From Topomyia yanbarensis (lineage: Eukaryota; Arthropoda; Insecta; Diptera; Culicidae): DNA of 64,000 nt. The notes beneath the pieces are model-generated. The model did not search any database, was not told the DNA's origin, and saw nothing but the letters and a program-made list of their open reading frames with translations. Location of the stretch: the NCBI RefSeq assembly GCF_030247195.1, contig NC_080672.1, positions 161,623,839 through 161,687,838 on the forward strand, written 5' to 3'. The translations under genes were made by a program, and so were the position numbers. Shown here piece after piece: positions 1 to 12,029 of the stretch. Numbering within the stretch: the stretch's first letter is position 1; each line of letters begins with the position of its first letter.

Positions 1-1598
1 TTCATTTTTGACAGTATTTTTTGTCATTTTATGGCAACAATGACTTCAATTGTTCTGGTGTGAATTCGGTTATTTTCAGTGGTGTGTATGAAGCATGGCG
101 AAGGGGATCAAATCTCCACGAATTTGAAGGAATCAAGTGAACCCATAGCATCTACTTCAGCAAACTTTAGTACAAGTATAGTTGAACAAAAATCAGCTCA
201 ATCATAACGTATTCATATAATTGACATTCTCCTGTAATTCTGTATGCAAAAGTATAGTATGTAGTGGGTGACTTTATCAATTGTATACAAGTTTGAAAAT
301 TTAGAAAATAAATTTTCTTCAGTTCTTCTGAGATTTTTTTCTTTGAATCGGTAAAAATTCGGTAATACATGTCCAATTTATCTTTTTGTGTTAAAGAAAC
401 TTATGTTTAGATAAAGTTGCGCAACTTTCTAGTATATTCGATTAATGTATTCTGATCCACCTTTGAGTTACAATGATGGGATCAAGTCTCCTCAGTCTCC
501 CCTACAATCCTTTTTTAAAGCAGCTCACAAGCTAATATGTTTTGAACATAGGCAAATTATCGTGAATTTTTAGTACTAATTTACGGAAAAATTACAGCAT
601 ACTTTATTTAAAAATTTCGAAAGTTCTCATGGTGTTTTGTGATATTTAGAAGTGAAAATTTTCTCGCATACCAAATAGGGAATAGATAAGCCATAAGTTC
701 CCGAACCAGCCAACGGAGTAAAAATAGCAACAGTAATTAGGTTATCTCTATCCTATGCTGGTGGTGCAGAAGCTTGAGCGTTGATCTCAAAAGGCCCTTC
801 ATTGAGGGAATATTACAAGTACGATAAGCACTACACCGCAGTTGTCCGATTGCGCGTTAGAAATCGGTTGCGAAAGCTGACAGAAACGATTGTTAATAAT
901 GTCCAATTTCCCAATTAACTTTAAATTCAAGAAACTCGATAACGACGACGCTTTTTTTGCGCAGACTATTTAATAAGCACATTAGGATCTCCTCAATAGT
1001 GACAGCATTGTTTAAACACGAAGAGCAATTCTAATATGCTCAAACTGCAGTTATTTGTTGCATCATTTATCATACGATGCATCAATACTGCAGCTCAATA
1101 TTTTTCAACATAATTGGCGATTTTAAAATCTATTCACTAGGATTCTAACACAGTTTTTGAGCGAAAACACTCGTGAATGAATACCCGATCAGAAAGAAAT
1201 AACAAAATTATTACAGACTGAGTTACTTTGTTATGATAACAAGTTGTGTTATAACTTTGGTCTCGTTAGTTTGTAAAATAACAGAAAACATAACAGAAAT
1301 TCTTCTAGTATATATCAAAAATATGACAACCTGTGATAGGCTTCTATCAGAATTATAACAAATTTTGTTAGGTTCCCCCACTGCCAATATAGGTTTTATT
1401 ACCTATTGTATAGTATCAACGAATTTAGCGTGCAAGTCTAAAAATAGATCAGAATAGAATAGAAAAATATAGCATACATTAAGGCGTTTTCGTTTGGCAG
1501 CAAAAAGCTTCATATAGCAAAAGCTTTTTATAGTTTGGTCAAATGTTTGCATACATGCTGGCTGATTGTTATTACGAATATATGACACACGCTGATGG
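1..1598. other. gene-free AT-rich DNA
   Basis: I see no coding exon here. The open frames are short and low-complexity. A weak inverted pair (taacaaaat near 1199 and attttgtta near 1365) could be an old short inverted-repeat element, but no target duplication is clear. Confidence 0.5.
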
Positions 1599-1599
1599 T

Positions 1600-1705
1600 T
1601 ATTTGTGGATTATAGGGATTTGAACCTGGGTATTCTGAGTTTTATGTGGATGTTTCCTGCATGAACCAACAACGTTGCTTTCGACTGATGTTTAATGGTA
1701 GCATA
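1600..1705 (-). repeat. possible decayed tRNA-derived SINE head
   Basis: On the minus strand a B-box-like ggttcaaatcc lies about 40 bases downstream of an A-box-like agcaacgttgttgg, in the same order as in the well-preserved SINE at 47313-47481. There is no acceptor-stem pairing and no tail, so this is at best an old remnant and not a tRNA gene. Confidence 0.3.
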
Positions 1706-3525
1706 ATATTCCTCGAGTCCGTCAAGGGCAAAACGATTATAGATGCATCTTGTTTCTAGAACGCACACATTGAACTTTGCCAAAGCCTAAGAACTGTTTG
1801 TTTTCCTTGTGTCATACACTTTGTTTTCATGCAGTTTTACTCACTACTACAGCTGCCTATATTACGATAGACTGGATAGCTTTATAATGTCTTTTCAGAT
1901 TAGGAATGTGGGGCTATTTTTAGATTCTGAATAGTGCGCTTCGGTGCTTCTCTTGTACGTTAACATGATTTACACGATTTTTAGAAATAATGTCGATGCG
2001 ATATGGTAACATTGAACGGATAAGTTACCTACATTATTTTACGGAGAATACGACATAGATTCAAAGAAACAAATACCAAAGTTTTGAGGCTTGCATTTTG
2101 AGATTTCAAGTAAAGTCGTTTTCGGGGTTTTCTTATTGGCATTTTTTATATGGGGAAGATTAAGCAAACCAGTACAATAATCTCATATCTAATAAATTCG
2201 CAGAAATACAATTTTTTACAATAGTTCAATCTATCTGCGAATATTATAACAGATAATCATAAAAGTCGAGAAATTTTTGAGGATTCTTCGGTGTGACAAA
2301 TTTTGGAATATTTCATGATTTCAAAAATACATTTTCTTTTCTAAATTAGTTTAGAGGAAATTATTCAAGATTTTTACATTAAAGTTTTTAGCTATTTCAA
2401 GCACTATCTAAAACACATATTTAAATTGTAACAGCAAACAATAATACCAGCTGGGATATGTATATATTCAGAGATTTCTAGGCCATTTTGGAATATTGAT
2501 AGCTTTATGCAGCATACTCACAGATATTAATTTTTCAACAATTTGAACAGGTCGCATTATTTCTTTTTTAACTTTCTACAAAATGAATCAAGTATCTGGA
2601 TTATTACGAAAATTTGTTAGTTCGATGTTTTTTTTTAAACGAACGAAGAACCATCGAATACAACGGAAACATTAGTACATATGCGCATTCAAAGCAATTG
2701 TCAGTTCATTGTAAATGTCAAACTGTTTTAGGTGTAATGAAAAGATACAACAATCTCAAATTCAACTATTTTTATGCTGGAGTTTAAATAAAAAATTGCA
2801 ATGCTTTGGTAACTCGAACGCACAAAATAAGATACCCACAAACTGGACAAGTTTCGGTTGTTTATGAAAAACCCGCATAAATTGGAGAAATCTGACTGAA
2901 GATCCTCGAAGATACTCAAAATTAATAACGGTTTTGTGGAAATCAGTATATATCAAACAGTTGTTTAAGTTCTGAAAATTCGTTTTCGCAATATGCACAA
3001 TCAATTAAAAGAAAATTATTTATATAATTATTTGACTAAACCACAACAAATAGTTTAAAAATGTTTTTTTGTTTGAATCCGCGTTTCTTTATTTCATCTG
3101 GAGTGCTTGATACTTCCTGCATCTTCTTTAAAATAAGTTTTATATGAAAATTATAATCTTTAGAATAGCTTGTTGATAACTTTACGATTCCAAAACTTTT
3201 TGAATAAAGGTTTCAACATTGAAATCATATGCCACATATTCGAAGTTGCGCGTCAGACGAGTGTCTCAGAAAATAGGCAATCTCTTAATCAAAATGCAAC
3301 CAAGTAAGTTAAACACCTTACTTTCAAGTTTTCAGACCACTTGCATCTAAAACTTATCTATTCTCAAAATTGTGGAACTTTGAATATCCATGTGGAAAAC
3401 GCAAATATAAGGAAATCAATAAAAACTTCGAAAATTTGCTTTAAAAATTTGAATATATACGCATAAAAAGAGGCTTCAGCGTATTTGCAAATAGACAGTC
3501 ATTTGTATAATATAACAATCATTCA
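1706..3525. other. gene-free AT-rich DNA
   Basis: No coding signal, no recognised repeat termini and no RNA gene were found in this stretch on either strand. Confidence 0.45.
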
Positions 3526-3600
3526 CAGTTGATTGATTGATTTGTTTATTGGGGCTTTAACCAACTGGTCATTTGCCCTTTTACAATTTAGAGTTAGCAA
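3526..3600 (-). repeat. SINE/LINE 3' tail with (TGAT)n microsatellite end
   Basis: The segment begins with tandem tgat units and continues into ttattggggctttaacc and gtcatttgccc. This resembles the 3' part of the SINE at 47313-47481 (gaggttttaacc, gtcattcgcctc). It looks like a 5'-truncated retroposed fragment in minus orientation. It is diverged and no duplication was identified. Confidence 0.4.
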
Positions 3601-4311
3601 TCAATGATAATTGTGAAAGAATATGTAATATATTATAACACCATCGTTATATGCGTACATTAAAATCATATTAGCAGTTCAATGATATCACCAGAAAATA
3701 TAATCTTGATATAAGTTTGCTTGCCTTGCTGATTGGGATATCACAAAAATAACACAGTGAGTAATAAATATCAACATGAGATATAAATTTGATAGCTTTC
3801 TGTTATGTCGTTCTGATCGGGTAAGCTTCGCTTTGAAATTAAGGCTTTTGCATGAACATTCTGTCAATTTAATAATAGTAATTGTGAAAGGTTGATAATT
3901 TTAGTAAATAAATTATATTTGGATTGATTAATCCATAATTTATTTTCAATTTCATCAAATAAATTGACAATTTTCAGAAAATTAGTTCATATTACCTGGA
4001 ACCAGAATCATCATTAAAACGTTCAGGCATTATACTCGTCGACGAAAAAAGAGTAACGCATATACTGCGTTACGGATAAATAGTTCAAAATATGATGCAC
4101 AGAAATCATGGTGTATTTTCATAACATGAAAAAACACTATATTCCGAAAATCATGAGTCAGCTTTCTCATTTCAAGGAACGGATTACGGATTTGTTCCCG
4201 TGGATCGTGTCCCATTTAAACCTGACATGGCTCGCTACATGGGTTAACATCCCAACTATCTTGGTGTCCTCTAGTTTTTGTGCAATTTATGTTGGAAATG
4301 AAATGTACAGT
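3601..4311. other. gene-free spacer before LINE remnant
   Basis: AT-rich sequence. An open frame at 4108-4404 crosses into the start of the LINE endonuclease; its 5' part shows no recognisable domain. Confidence 0.4.
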
Positions 4312-7200
4312 TTTCTAATCAACAATGGTTTGAATAGCACAAATCAATCTCCAGCACAAATATACAACAACTATGAATTTATCTCGACTTATGCAGGAAG
4401 GTAAAGCTTCGATACCATTGGTTCAAGAACCGTATTTCCTATTGGAAAGTCACTTAACACTGCCTTCATTACTTACAACAAGACAGGCATGACCAACCCA
4501 CGTGAAATTCCTCGCGCTTGCATTCATGCAAATAAGGCTATTGACGCGTGTCTCATATCGGAGCTCACAACTCGCGATATCTGTGCAGTCACAGTTACAC
4601 TGACTGTCAGTAACTTAGACAAAAAGTATATTTATTGTTCAACATATATAGCACATAACGAATCATCTCCTTCTGATAATTTCAAAAGCGTTCTATTATA
4701 TTGTAGTAGAAATGGGCTTGCACTCATTATCGGCTGTGATGCAAATGCTCATCACATCATTTGGGGCAGCTCAGACATCAATCGGAGAGGCTCTGGACTG
4801 ATGGAGTTTATACGTTATACAAATCTCCATGTTCTGAATGTGGAAAACCGACTAACTTTTGTGAGGTCTGGGAGAGGGGAGGTTTTAGATATAAACTTTG
4901 CTTTGAAAAAAAATCGCATGAGCTGGAAAATACGCAGGTTCCAAATGAAACTGAAGCGTCGCTATCCGATCATAACTATATATTTTCCGATCATTTTGAT
5001 ATCACCTTCAATCTGATAACAATCCCAAATCTACAAACTGGCGTTTTCGGAAAACCCAGCGACTAAATTTCATAGATATTTTCCAACAATTTGCCAACTA
5101 GACGACTTAGATGACGTCGTGGATACGACAGACTCATTCATAGTAGCATCCTACGAAAAAGATTGTCCACTTCATACTGTTAAATCGACTAGGAGAACCT
5201 CTTGGTGGAGGACTGAATTTGAAAGAATGAAGAAGGATATAAGAAGACTTTGGAGCCGGCATCAGTATGATGACTCCAAAGCTTTCAGGTCAGCTCGTAG
5301 CGTATATAAGAAATGTCTTAGATCTGCAAAGCGAGCTGGCTGGCAAAACTTATACACTAATGTCTCTAGTCTCTAGTTTCACTACTGAACGAGGCAAGCA
5401 GGTTAAATAAAATTCTCTCGAAATCGAAAGATTTTCAGATGACCTTCTTAAAAACCAGTGATGATGTTTATGTAACGGACAAAAAAGATGTTCTTAATTG
5501 TCTCTTCGACGCACACTTTCAGGTTGTATCGATCCGGAATTGAACAATGTTCACATGCCTCATTCTGGTGATTCGAACTCGTGGGTGTTGGCACGCTGAC
5601 GAACTACTGATATTCTCAAACATGTTTTGAAAAATATTTCGCTTCTAGTCTTGGTACCGGGTATATCCCGAAAGCATGGCAAGAAATAACTGTTTGATTC
5701 ATTCCCAAAGGAGGTGCTCAAGCTATGAAGAAGCCAAGAGTTTTAGGCCTATCCGCTTAAGTTCTTTTCTTCTGAAAACTTTGGAACGGATAATCGATTA
5801 TCACATCAGGAATGTTAGTTTAGTTGAATATCCACAAAATGCAACATGCATGTGATACAGTAGAAATCCACGATCACTCTGCTTCACAATGTTGTTTACA
5901 ACATTGAGAAGGCCTTCTTGCTCAAGCAATCTAGTTTGGGTGTGTTCCCAGATATTGAAGGTGCTTTTGACAATGTGTCCTTTCATGTATCTCGGGTTGG
6001 ATAAACGCAATGTTTAGTAACCGCGTTCTTTGCTCGTCACTGCGACAGGCTGAGATACGGATGTTGAGTATTTGCGATTGTCCTCAGGGTGGCGTTCTGT
6101 CGCCTTTGTTATGGAGCATGGTTACCAAAGGCTTGTTGAAGAAACCGAATGAGCTTGGATTTCCAGCCTACGGGTTTGCTGACGATTACCAAATACTAAT
6201 TACTGGATTTTGCATCGAAACAATCTTTGACTAATGCAACAAGCATTAAGAGCTGTCGAACAGTGAAGTCGACAAGATAAATTATCAGTTAACCCAAGCA
6301 AAACTTCAATGGTTCTTTTCACGACGAAGCGAATAACAACCGGGGTACGTCCCTTGCAGTTCTTTGATTCTGAGGTACTGTGTGCAGATCAAGTCAAATA
6401 CGTTGGAGTTATATTGGATTCCAAACTGCATTGGTCTGCTCACATTGAGTTCAGAGTCAAGAAAGCGTGCATGGCCTTCGGACAGTGCAGACGAACTTTT
6501 GGAAAGACCTGGGGTCTCAAACCTAAATACATCTATTGGACTTACACGACAATTGTACGTCCAATACTGTCATACGGATGCTTTGTGTGGTGACAGAGGA
6601 GAGATGTGATGACAGTCCAGTCAAAGCTAAACCATCTACAAAGAATGGCGCTCATGGCGTTGACTGGTGCTTTCACCAGGACTCCGACTGCTGCTCTTGA
6701 GGCACTTTTAAATTTAAATCAAACCATTACACACACCTCAAACACTAAGCACTATCTTGTACATACAGACTGCAGGTTACTGGGCTTTGGAACAGTAACC
6801 ATGTTTATCTTGCTACCAGTCATATACGGCTGTGGTCACAAATGATTACATGGGGTGAAGATATTTTTGCATTCCATGTGAGGATTCCCTCTCGAGCGGA
6901 GTGGTTGTCTGGCTATATGGAGAGACCACAAGAAACGCAAGAGCTTGTCCGGCAAATTATAAACTTCTGCTCTGATAGTCAGGCTGTAATCAAGGCCCTC
7001 AGCTCAGACAAATCACGGTCCAGTGATCGCGTGCCGAACCCAAATCGAAGAACTAAGCATTGTCAACACTACCTACTTTGTCTTGGTGCCCGGACATTCC
7101 GGTACTACTGGAAATTAATAGGCTGGCGAATTAGCCAGGGTAGGTACGGCGATTGACTTCGTTGGACCTGAGCCCGCCTTGCCAATTTCGACAAGTTGGA
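4312..7200 (+). pseudogene. degenerate LOA-like LINE ORF2 (endonuclease, RT, RNase H)
   Basis: Read through several frame changes, this segment gives a non-LTR retrotransposon ORF2 in normal domain order. An endonuclease block (IIGCDANAHHIIWGSSD) lies near 4720-4800. A reverse transcriptase lies near 6070-6600, with the PQGGVLSPLLW block and a F/YADD-type box reading GFADDYQ. A thumb region follows (VKYVGVILDSKLHW). Near 6960-7150 is an RNase H piece (SDSQAVIKAL, then a PGHSGTTGN-like stretch in another frame). A C-terminal RNase H in this order is typical of LOA or I-type LINEs; Lian of Aedes aegypti is a LOA element, so that clade is my best inference. Many frameshifts and stops make it inactive. 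ORF1 is not recognisable and no tail or duplication was found. Confidence 0.75.
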
Positions 7201-7358
7201 TAAAAACGTGTAGCCACTGGACCATTTAATGAGAGTTGTACGATACTGACGTGTTCACTGTCTGCCACATCTCCGACGTAGTTGAAATTTGAAATATCTT
7301 TGCGACGAAGTCTTCTCATGATCCCGTGGAAGCTGTTCGAAGAAATCACCCAGCTGTA

Positions 7359-7724
7359 CTAGACACTGCTGAGCATTGGGGGGACGTAGATTGACACCAA
7401 CGTCAGTTGTTGTGGCAATTGGATCCAAACTGCGATTTTCTGTATACTGGCATCGACCTCGATTCGCTCAAATGGTGTACCATCCCTGACACCAAGACCT
7501 ACTCCGTGTTGCCAGTATCGACAACTACCACTTCTCAGCAAAACGGTGTAGTTGTTACCGATGAAATTTGCTGGAACTACTCGGTTGTTAATTTTTGTTT
7601 CCTGTAGCGCTATTAGGCTCGGTCTGTACTCACATATCAGCTGCTTAAGTTTGCTGATGGTGGTCCGCAGGCCACGAATTTTCCACTGGAGTGCAAAGAA
7701 TCTACTACATTGACTGGCATACAT
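7359..7724 (-). pseudogene. LINE ORF2 N-terminal endonuclease fragment
   Basis: A 121-codon minus-strand frame matches the first part of an AP-like endonuclease of a non-LTR retrotransposon. LKQLICEYRPSLIALQETKI is the conserved block with the catalytic glutamate, and LVSIYVPP is the next conserved strand. It then ends abruptly near 7365, so RT and RNase H are missing. It lies tail-to-tail with the LINE at 4312-7200 and is a separate fragment, since the strand is opposite and the first element already has its own endonuclease. Confidence 0.7.
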
Positions 7725-9255
7725 CGCGGACGAAAACGATGTTTTGGCGAGAGTCCCCCCTCCTCCGAAAGATTGGTGCCGTGAAACTGCTTTGTTACGA
7801 TTTGCCTTTACCGGTGGAAAGGCAGGAGGAAAATGGCGAGAGCTGTATATTCAGAAGGTAGGGGCAGCCCTTTCCTTCAATCGATCCCTTCATTATGAAG
7901 TGCGAAAGTGAAGTCCAGACCCACAGTTCCAGTCGCTGTCGACTACATGATTATTTCCAGATCTATCGATAGCGACCGGCACTGAGGAGAGACTTTGTGC
8001 AGTTTTCGTTGATAGCCTTTTCGACGCTCGTGTTGTAGTATCTGTCCTGTCTCTATACGGGCATCTCGATGAGAGAAGTGAAATCATGAAGTAAATGTCG
8101 GTGATGTCAGTCGAACCCGTGAGAAAGTTAGGCCTTTCCTCACAGTACCAACCGTTGTCGCACAAACTACACTATTTTATCCGAAGTCGTCGACTGCGGT
8201 CGGCACTGAGGAAGGCTTTATGTAGTTCTTCTGATTTCCTATTGACCACATAGGTGAATTCGCCATCAACGGATAGAAGTAGGACCACAGACTAACAGAC
8301 ATAACACTATGAGGGAATTCTCTTAAAAATATCGATCCGACAATTTTTCCAGAACACTAGCTCCACCTTTTATTCACAGTCCCAAACACTTGTTGGTGGG
8401 TTACCCCTCAGGCTTGGGAACAATTTTTCACTAGTGGTCTATCCCCCATATGAATGTTTATATGTCAGTGGCGCCATAATTTCAAAAGCGGTCACAGTCC
8501 CAATTACAAATATATTTAAAATGATTGTTAAAGTGGGTGAAGCATTATTTTCAAGTGTTATGTCTGTTAGTCTGTGGTAGGACTGCCCGGATAGTCCTTT
8601 CGTCCTGCTGTGTTTGCGTTGGAAGGAGTGATACACTTACCTCACATCCAAACCGATCGATCGTGTGGTAATAATAAAAAATTCAAAAATAATTTACTTT
8701 TGCTCGATATGATTACATTTCACCTAAACTATGGCCTTGAGATGGTCAAAAAACGCTCTCCAAAATGGTCCAGATAGAATAACTCATTTGATTCGCATCT
8801 GGTGAATTCGAGAGCAATTGTGTGGTCAAAATGATGTTCGAAATGTTGGTTTTCAGCCATTGCTGGTTCACTCGTGTTTGTGAACCGGCGCCGAGTCTTG
8901 TTGAAACGTGCTTGGTTTGCGAACGGCATATTTGTCAACCCACGACTTCAAAGCAGCTTCCAGAGCAACTTCCCGATAGTATGTCGCATATGAGGGATTC
9001 CATGAGAAACCGGCTGACTGTAAAATATGACCTTCGTAGATTCGAACGAAACTTTGCAGTTGTGTTCGGTTTATGAATCTTCATGATCTTCTCTGGAAAT
9101 TGCTATATGTTGATACAAAAGTAATTTTTTAAAAGGGTGTAGACGTTTCTACGTGCAAAAAATTACAAAAGTTTTTGGTTTATTCTCGTATTTTATGCAA
9201 CAAAACTATGTGATAACGAGTTATAGGAAAATTATACTGCTTCACGAAAAAAAGA
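7725..9255. other. unassigned repeat-like DNA
   Basis: GC content is higher around 7740-8300 than in the flanks. Two related blocks occur: gaccggcactgaggag near 7974 and cggtcggcactgagga near 8199. This could be the upstream part of the minus-strand LINE at 7359-7724. Open frames at 7893-8165, 8729-8938 and 8822-9076 show no domain I recognise. Confidence 0.35.
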
Positions 9256-9257
9256 TA

Positions 9258-10204
9258 GGGTAAGGTGGGGTAAATCCGACCTAGTAAATGGTTTTGGCTG
9301 TAAAATGCTCATTTTACATCGGATCAAGTCGTTTTATATACCAAATTAAAGGCTAGACTCCTGGGCAACTTTCTGTATATAGCATTTCATTCGGATCGTG
9401 GGAATATTTTGAGATACAAGCGTTTTACGAAAATGTTCATTTTTGCTGTTTTCAAAAATGGTGGGGTAAACCCGACCCCCTATGTTTTTGGTTGATTTAG
9501 TGCAGATATTACCCAAATTTCATGGTTTTTCAATGATAAATCAATGAATGTTGTGTTATTGAATTGTAACATAAAGAAAATGGAGTTCAATGTCAATCTT
9601 GGAATGCTAAAATCACGAGCAGTAGCACGTAATGATATTCCCATTTGCATCGGAGCAATTGCTTGACGAATACTATAATCATCACGTTTTTGTGTCTTTC
9701 GTTTGTAATTATGAACCATTTTTCATAAAAATAATATAAAATAACAATAAAAATATATTTCAATTTGATAAATAAACATTTTCTTAGCAAAAAAGCGGTC
9801 GGATTTACCCCACTATTTAGAGGTCGGATTTGCCCCACCGCGTCATTTTTCAATACGATGCAATAAAAAAAAGTTACGAAAAAGGTTGAACCAAACTCAT
9901 CTACGCACTTTGTAGGACTTTAATCAAAGAATTTAAATCCACTTACATTTTTATGCAATCACTTTAACAATCAGAAATATCCTGTAGGCAATAATGCACA
10001 AAAGTCAAATCAAAAGTTGTAAAAACACACTTTTTGTCGTTTGAGCATCTCAATGTAGATTAATAAAATGCTGTCATGCCACCATTATGGTTATTTTCGA
10101 TGCTCTACACGACACCATTGATATTAGTTCGCGTAGTGCTTCTGATTTTCGGCAACAGAGGGGGGTCGGGTTTACCCAACGGTCGGATTTGCCCCACCTT
10201 ACCC
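9258..10204 (-). mobile_element. pogo-like DNA transposon, internally deleted
   Basis: The 24-bp termini are inverted copies with one mismatch: gggtaaggtggggtaaat at the left, and a right end whose complement is gggtaaggtggggcaaat. Both ends are flanked by TA (9256-9257 and 10205-10206), the duplication expected for Tc1/mariner/pogo elements. The motif recurs just inside (ggtggggtaaacccgacc near 9460, gtcggatttgccccacc near 9822 and again near 10165), giving subterminal repeats. A transposase N-terminus survives on the minus strand (see 9585-9719), but no DDE domain is present in 947 bp, so the copy is non-autonomous. Confidence 0.8.
9585..9719 (-). pseudogene. pogo-like transposase N-terminal psq-type helix-turn-helix
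   Basis: The minus-strand frame starts with an ATG at 9719 and reads MVHNYKRKTQKRDDYS, then a helix-turn-helix segment with SLRATARDFSIPRLTL. A start of the form MVRxYKRKT followed by SxRxAAxxFxIPxxTL is characteristic of the pipsqueak-type DNA-binding domain of pogo/Tigger-like transposases. After about 45 residues the similarity stops and the frame ends at 9480. It lies inside the TA-flanked element 9258-10204, which supports the assignment. Confidence 0.65.
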
Positions 10205-10206
10205 TA

Positions 10207-11046
10207 CGCTGAAAAAATGTTGTGTCATATTTCACAAAAATAAAAATTTATATTAAATGTTCAAATCGCAAAAACAATTTTTTTTAATTTTTTATATTTT
10301 GTCAACGAAATCCTAAAGAGAAAAGAAACATTTTGAATGTAATTGCGTGATGAAGAACTTATCGGTAAAAAGTTTTTCAAACAATAACTTTATACATGTT
10401 TTCAAATTTCATACTAATTGACATAAAAAACTGTAATTTTATTACAGAATATAATTCTAAGTATTATTTTAAATCGAAATGCATTTAACAAAAATCTTCC
10501 AAAATGCGATAGTTTTCGAGATATTTAGATTTTGGCTCTAACAAAATCAATTAAATCGTATAATTATGCCATTTTTAAACGTTCGCGTTACCCTATGATA
10601 AAATGTCAACAATCTAACGTTTATTGTTTTAAAGACGTAAAATAAACTTTTTAAGTGTATTTGGATCATGGAGAAGCTTTCTATTAAGAATAGAAATTCA
10701 CCAAAAACTTTTGACATTTTTTTATAATTCATACTATTTGCAGTCAAAAATACAATTTTATTTTTGAATTTGATTCTAAATGCCATTTGAAATCAAAATA
10801 CATATAACAAAAATTTTCCGAAAAGTAGTAGTTCTCGAGATATTTTAAATTTTGTTTTGACAACACAATTGTTTTGTTTTATTACGACCTTTCCATAAGT
10901 TTTTCGCGTTGCTCCCTCAACAACAATAGATTTTTCAAAAGGCCCATCAAATTTCCTCAAACTTTCCCATTGACATCAAGGCGATATTGTAAACCATCCC
11001 CATTAAAACACTACCCACACCGACAACCGCAAGCTGACACCTATGG
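10207..11046. repeat. AT-rich DNA with a diverged direct duplication
   Basis: Two segments about 320 bp apart share order and wording. Near 10480-10535 is aacaaaaatcttccaaaa followed by gttttcgagatattt. Near 10800-10850 is aacaaaaattttccgaaaa followed by gttctcgagatattt. The upstream parts are also similar. No coding content was found. Confidence 0.45.
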
Positions 11047-11277
11047 TCACGACGCACAATAGGCAACTCTAACCGGTGCTTTGGGGTCTTCCGCGCACAC
11101 AACGTTCACGTCCGGTATGCTCTGGCAGCGAACTAAACGGCTGCTGTGGATGACCCATCCTAAAAGGAGGAGACCCATCAGGCACGCAAACAAGTAACAC
11201 ACTTTTACAGTCTTACAATAGTTCCTCGTGCCAGCAACGGAATTGGATCGGTTTCGCAACCAGAGCCCAATTTTCAC
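11047..11277 (-). CDS. unrecognised ORF with one hydrophobic segment
   Basis: A 76-codon minus-strand frame contains a strongly hydrophobic stretch (VCYLFACLMGLLLLGWVI) around residues 26-43, followed by a cysteine-containing tail. The region 11050-11400 is clearly more GC-rich than its flanks. The next 120 bp upstream on the same strand also reads open in another frame, so this may be an exon or a decayed retrocopy. I do not recognise a family, and an unspliced frame this short could be spurious. Confidence 0.25.
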   Translation of the reverse strand: MKIGLWLRNRSNSVAGTRNYCKTVKVCYLFACLMGLLLLGWVIHSSRLVRCQSIPDVNVVCAEDPKAPVRVAYCAS

Positions 11278-11423
11278 TCAAGCGAGAGCCTGGCGAAAAT
11301 CATCTCCGCACCGGCAACATCGAACGTGTATCCCTTCGGGTTGAAAGCCTGGTGTAACTTTCCCGCGTGAGGCGTGTCGACAACAGGTTTAACTTCACGC
11401 TTCATGAAAGAGAAGAAGTGGGG

Positions 11424-11700
11424 TAAAACGGGAATACACGTTTCCTGCGGTCATTCTAACTATCTTCAATCGATTACTCAGAATGTTTTGAATAAGAAAT
11501 ACTATTTTTGATCAGCGACATTCTGACTCTTTCTGAAATGTATAGCCAGATCTAACTTTATACTTGGGTTAAAGGAGGAATTGGGGTAAAACAAGTACAC
11601 ACGTTTCAGGTGGTCAGTCTAACTATATTCAAACGATAACCTGGACTTCTATACATAAGAATTATCACTTTTGATCAGCCGCATAAAGCCTTTTGCCGAT
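11424..11700 (+). repeat. two tandem copies of a dispersed ggggtaaaac repeat
   Basis: Copy 1 (about 11424-11555) and copy 2 (about 11578-11700) share ggggtaaaac, then tacacgtttc, ggtca followed by ctaactat, cttcaatcgat or a close variant, and a final tttttgatcagc or ttttgatcagcc. Further diverged copies start near 13528 and 25610, so this is a repeat family and not a gene. Confidence 0.55.
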
Positions 11701-11727
11701 ATATGGATCTTGTTCTTGCAAATGATA

Positions 11728-12006
11728 CTGCTTTACCAGTCACAACCGTATAGCATAGCATAGCAAAGCATAGCATATGCGATTGCACAAATCGTGGGTG
11801 GCTGTACAGTGATCAGCTAATATTTAACAAAATATCCACCATACCGCGTCTGCTTTACCAGTCACAACCGTATAGCATAGCATAGCATAGCATAGCAAAG
11901 CATAGCATATGCGATTGCACAAATCGTGGGTGGCTGTACAGTGATCAGCTAATATTTAACAAAATATCCACCATACCGCGTCTGCTTTACCAGTCACAAC
12001 CGTATA
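11728..12006 (+). repeat. tandem repeat, 122 and 132 bp units plus partial third
   Basis: Unit starts at 11728, 11850 and 11982 all read ctgctttaccagtcacaacc. Each full unit contains a pentanucleotide run (tagca)n followed by tatgcgattgcacaaatcg and a tail ending in ccataccgcgt. The 10-bp length difference equals two extra tagca repeats in unit 2. The near identity of the two full units indicates a recent duplication. Confidence 0.9.
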
Positions 12007-12029
12007 CCCACTCAAACTGTCTATGGAGA

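Noticed and set aside
4108..4404. 98-codon frame as a host gene
   Set aside because: Its 3' part runs into LINE endonuclease sequence and its 5' part has no domain; best seen as part of the LINE remnant.
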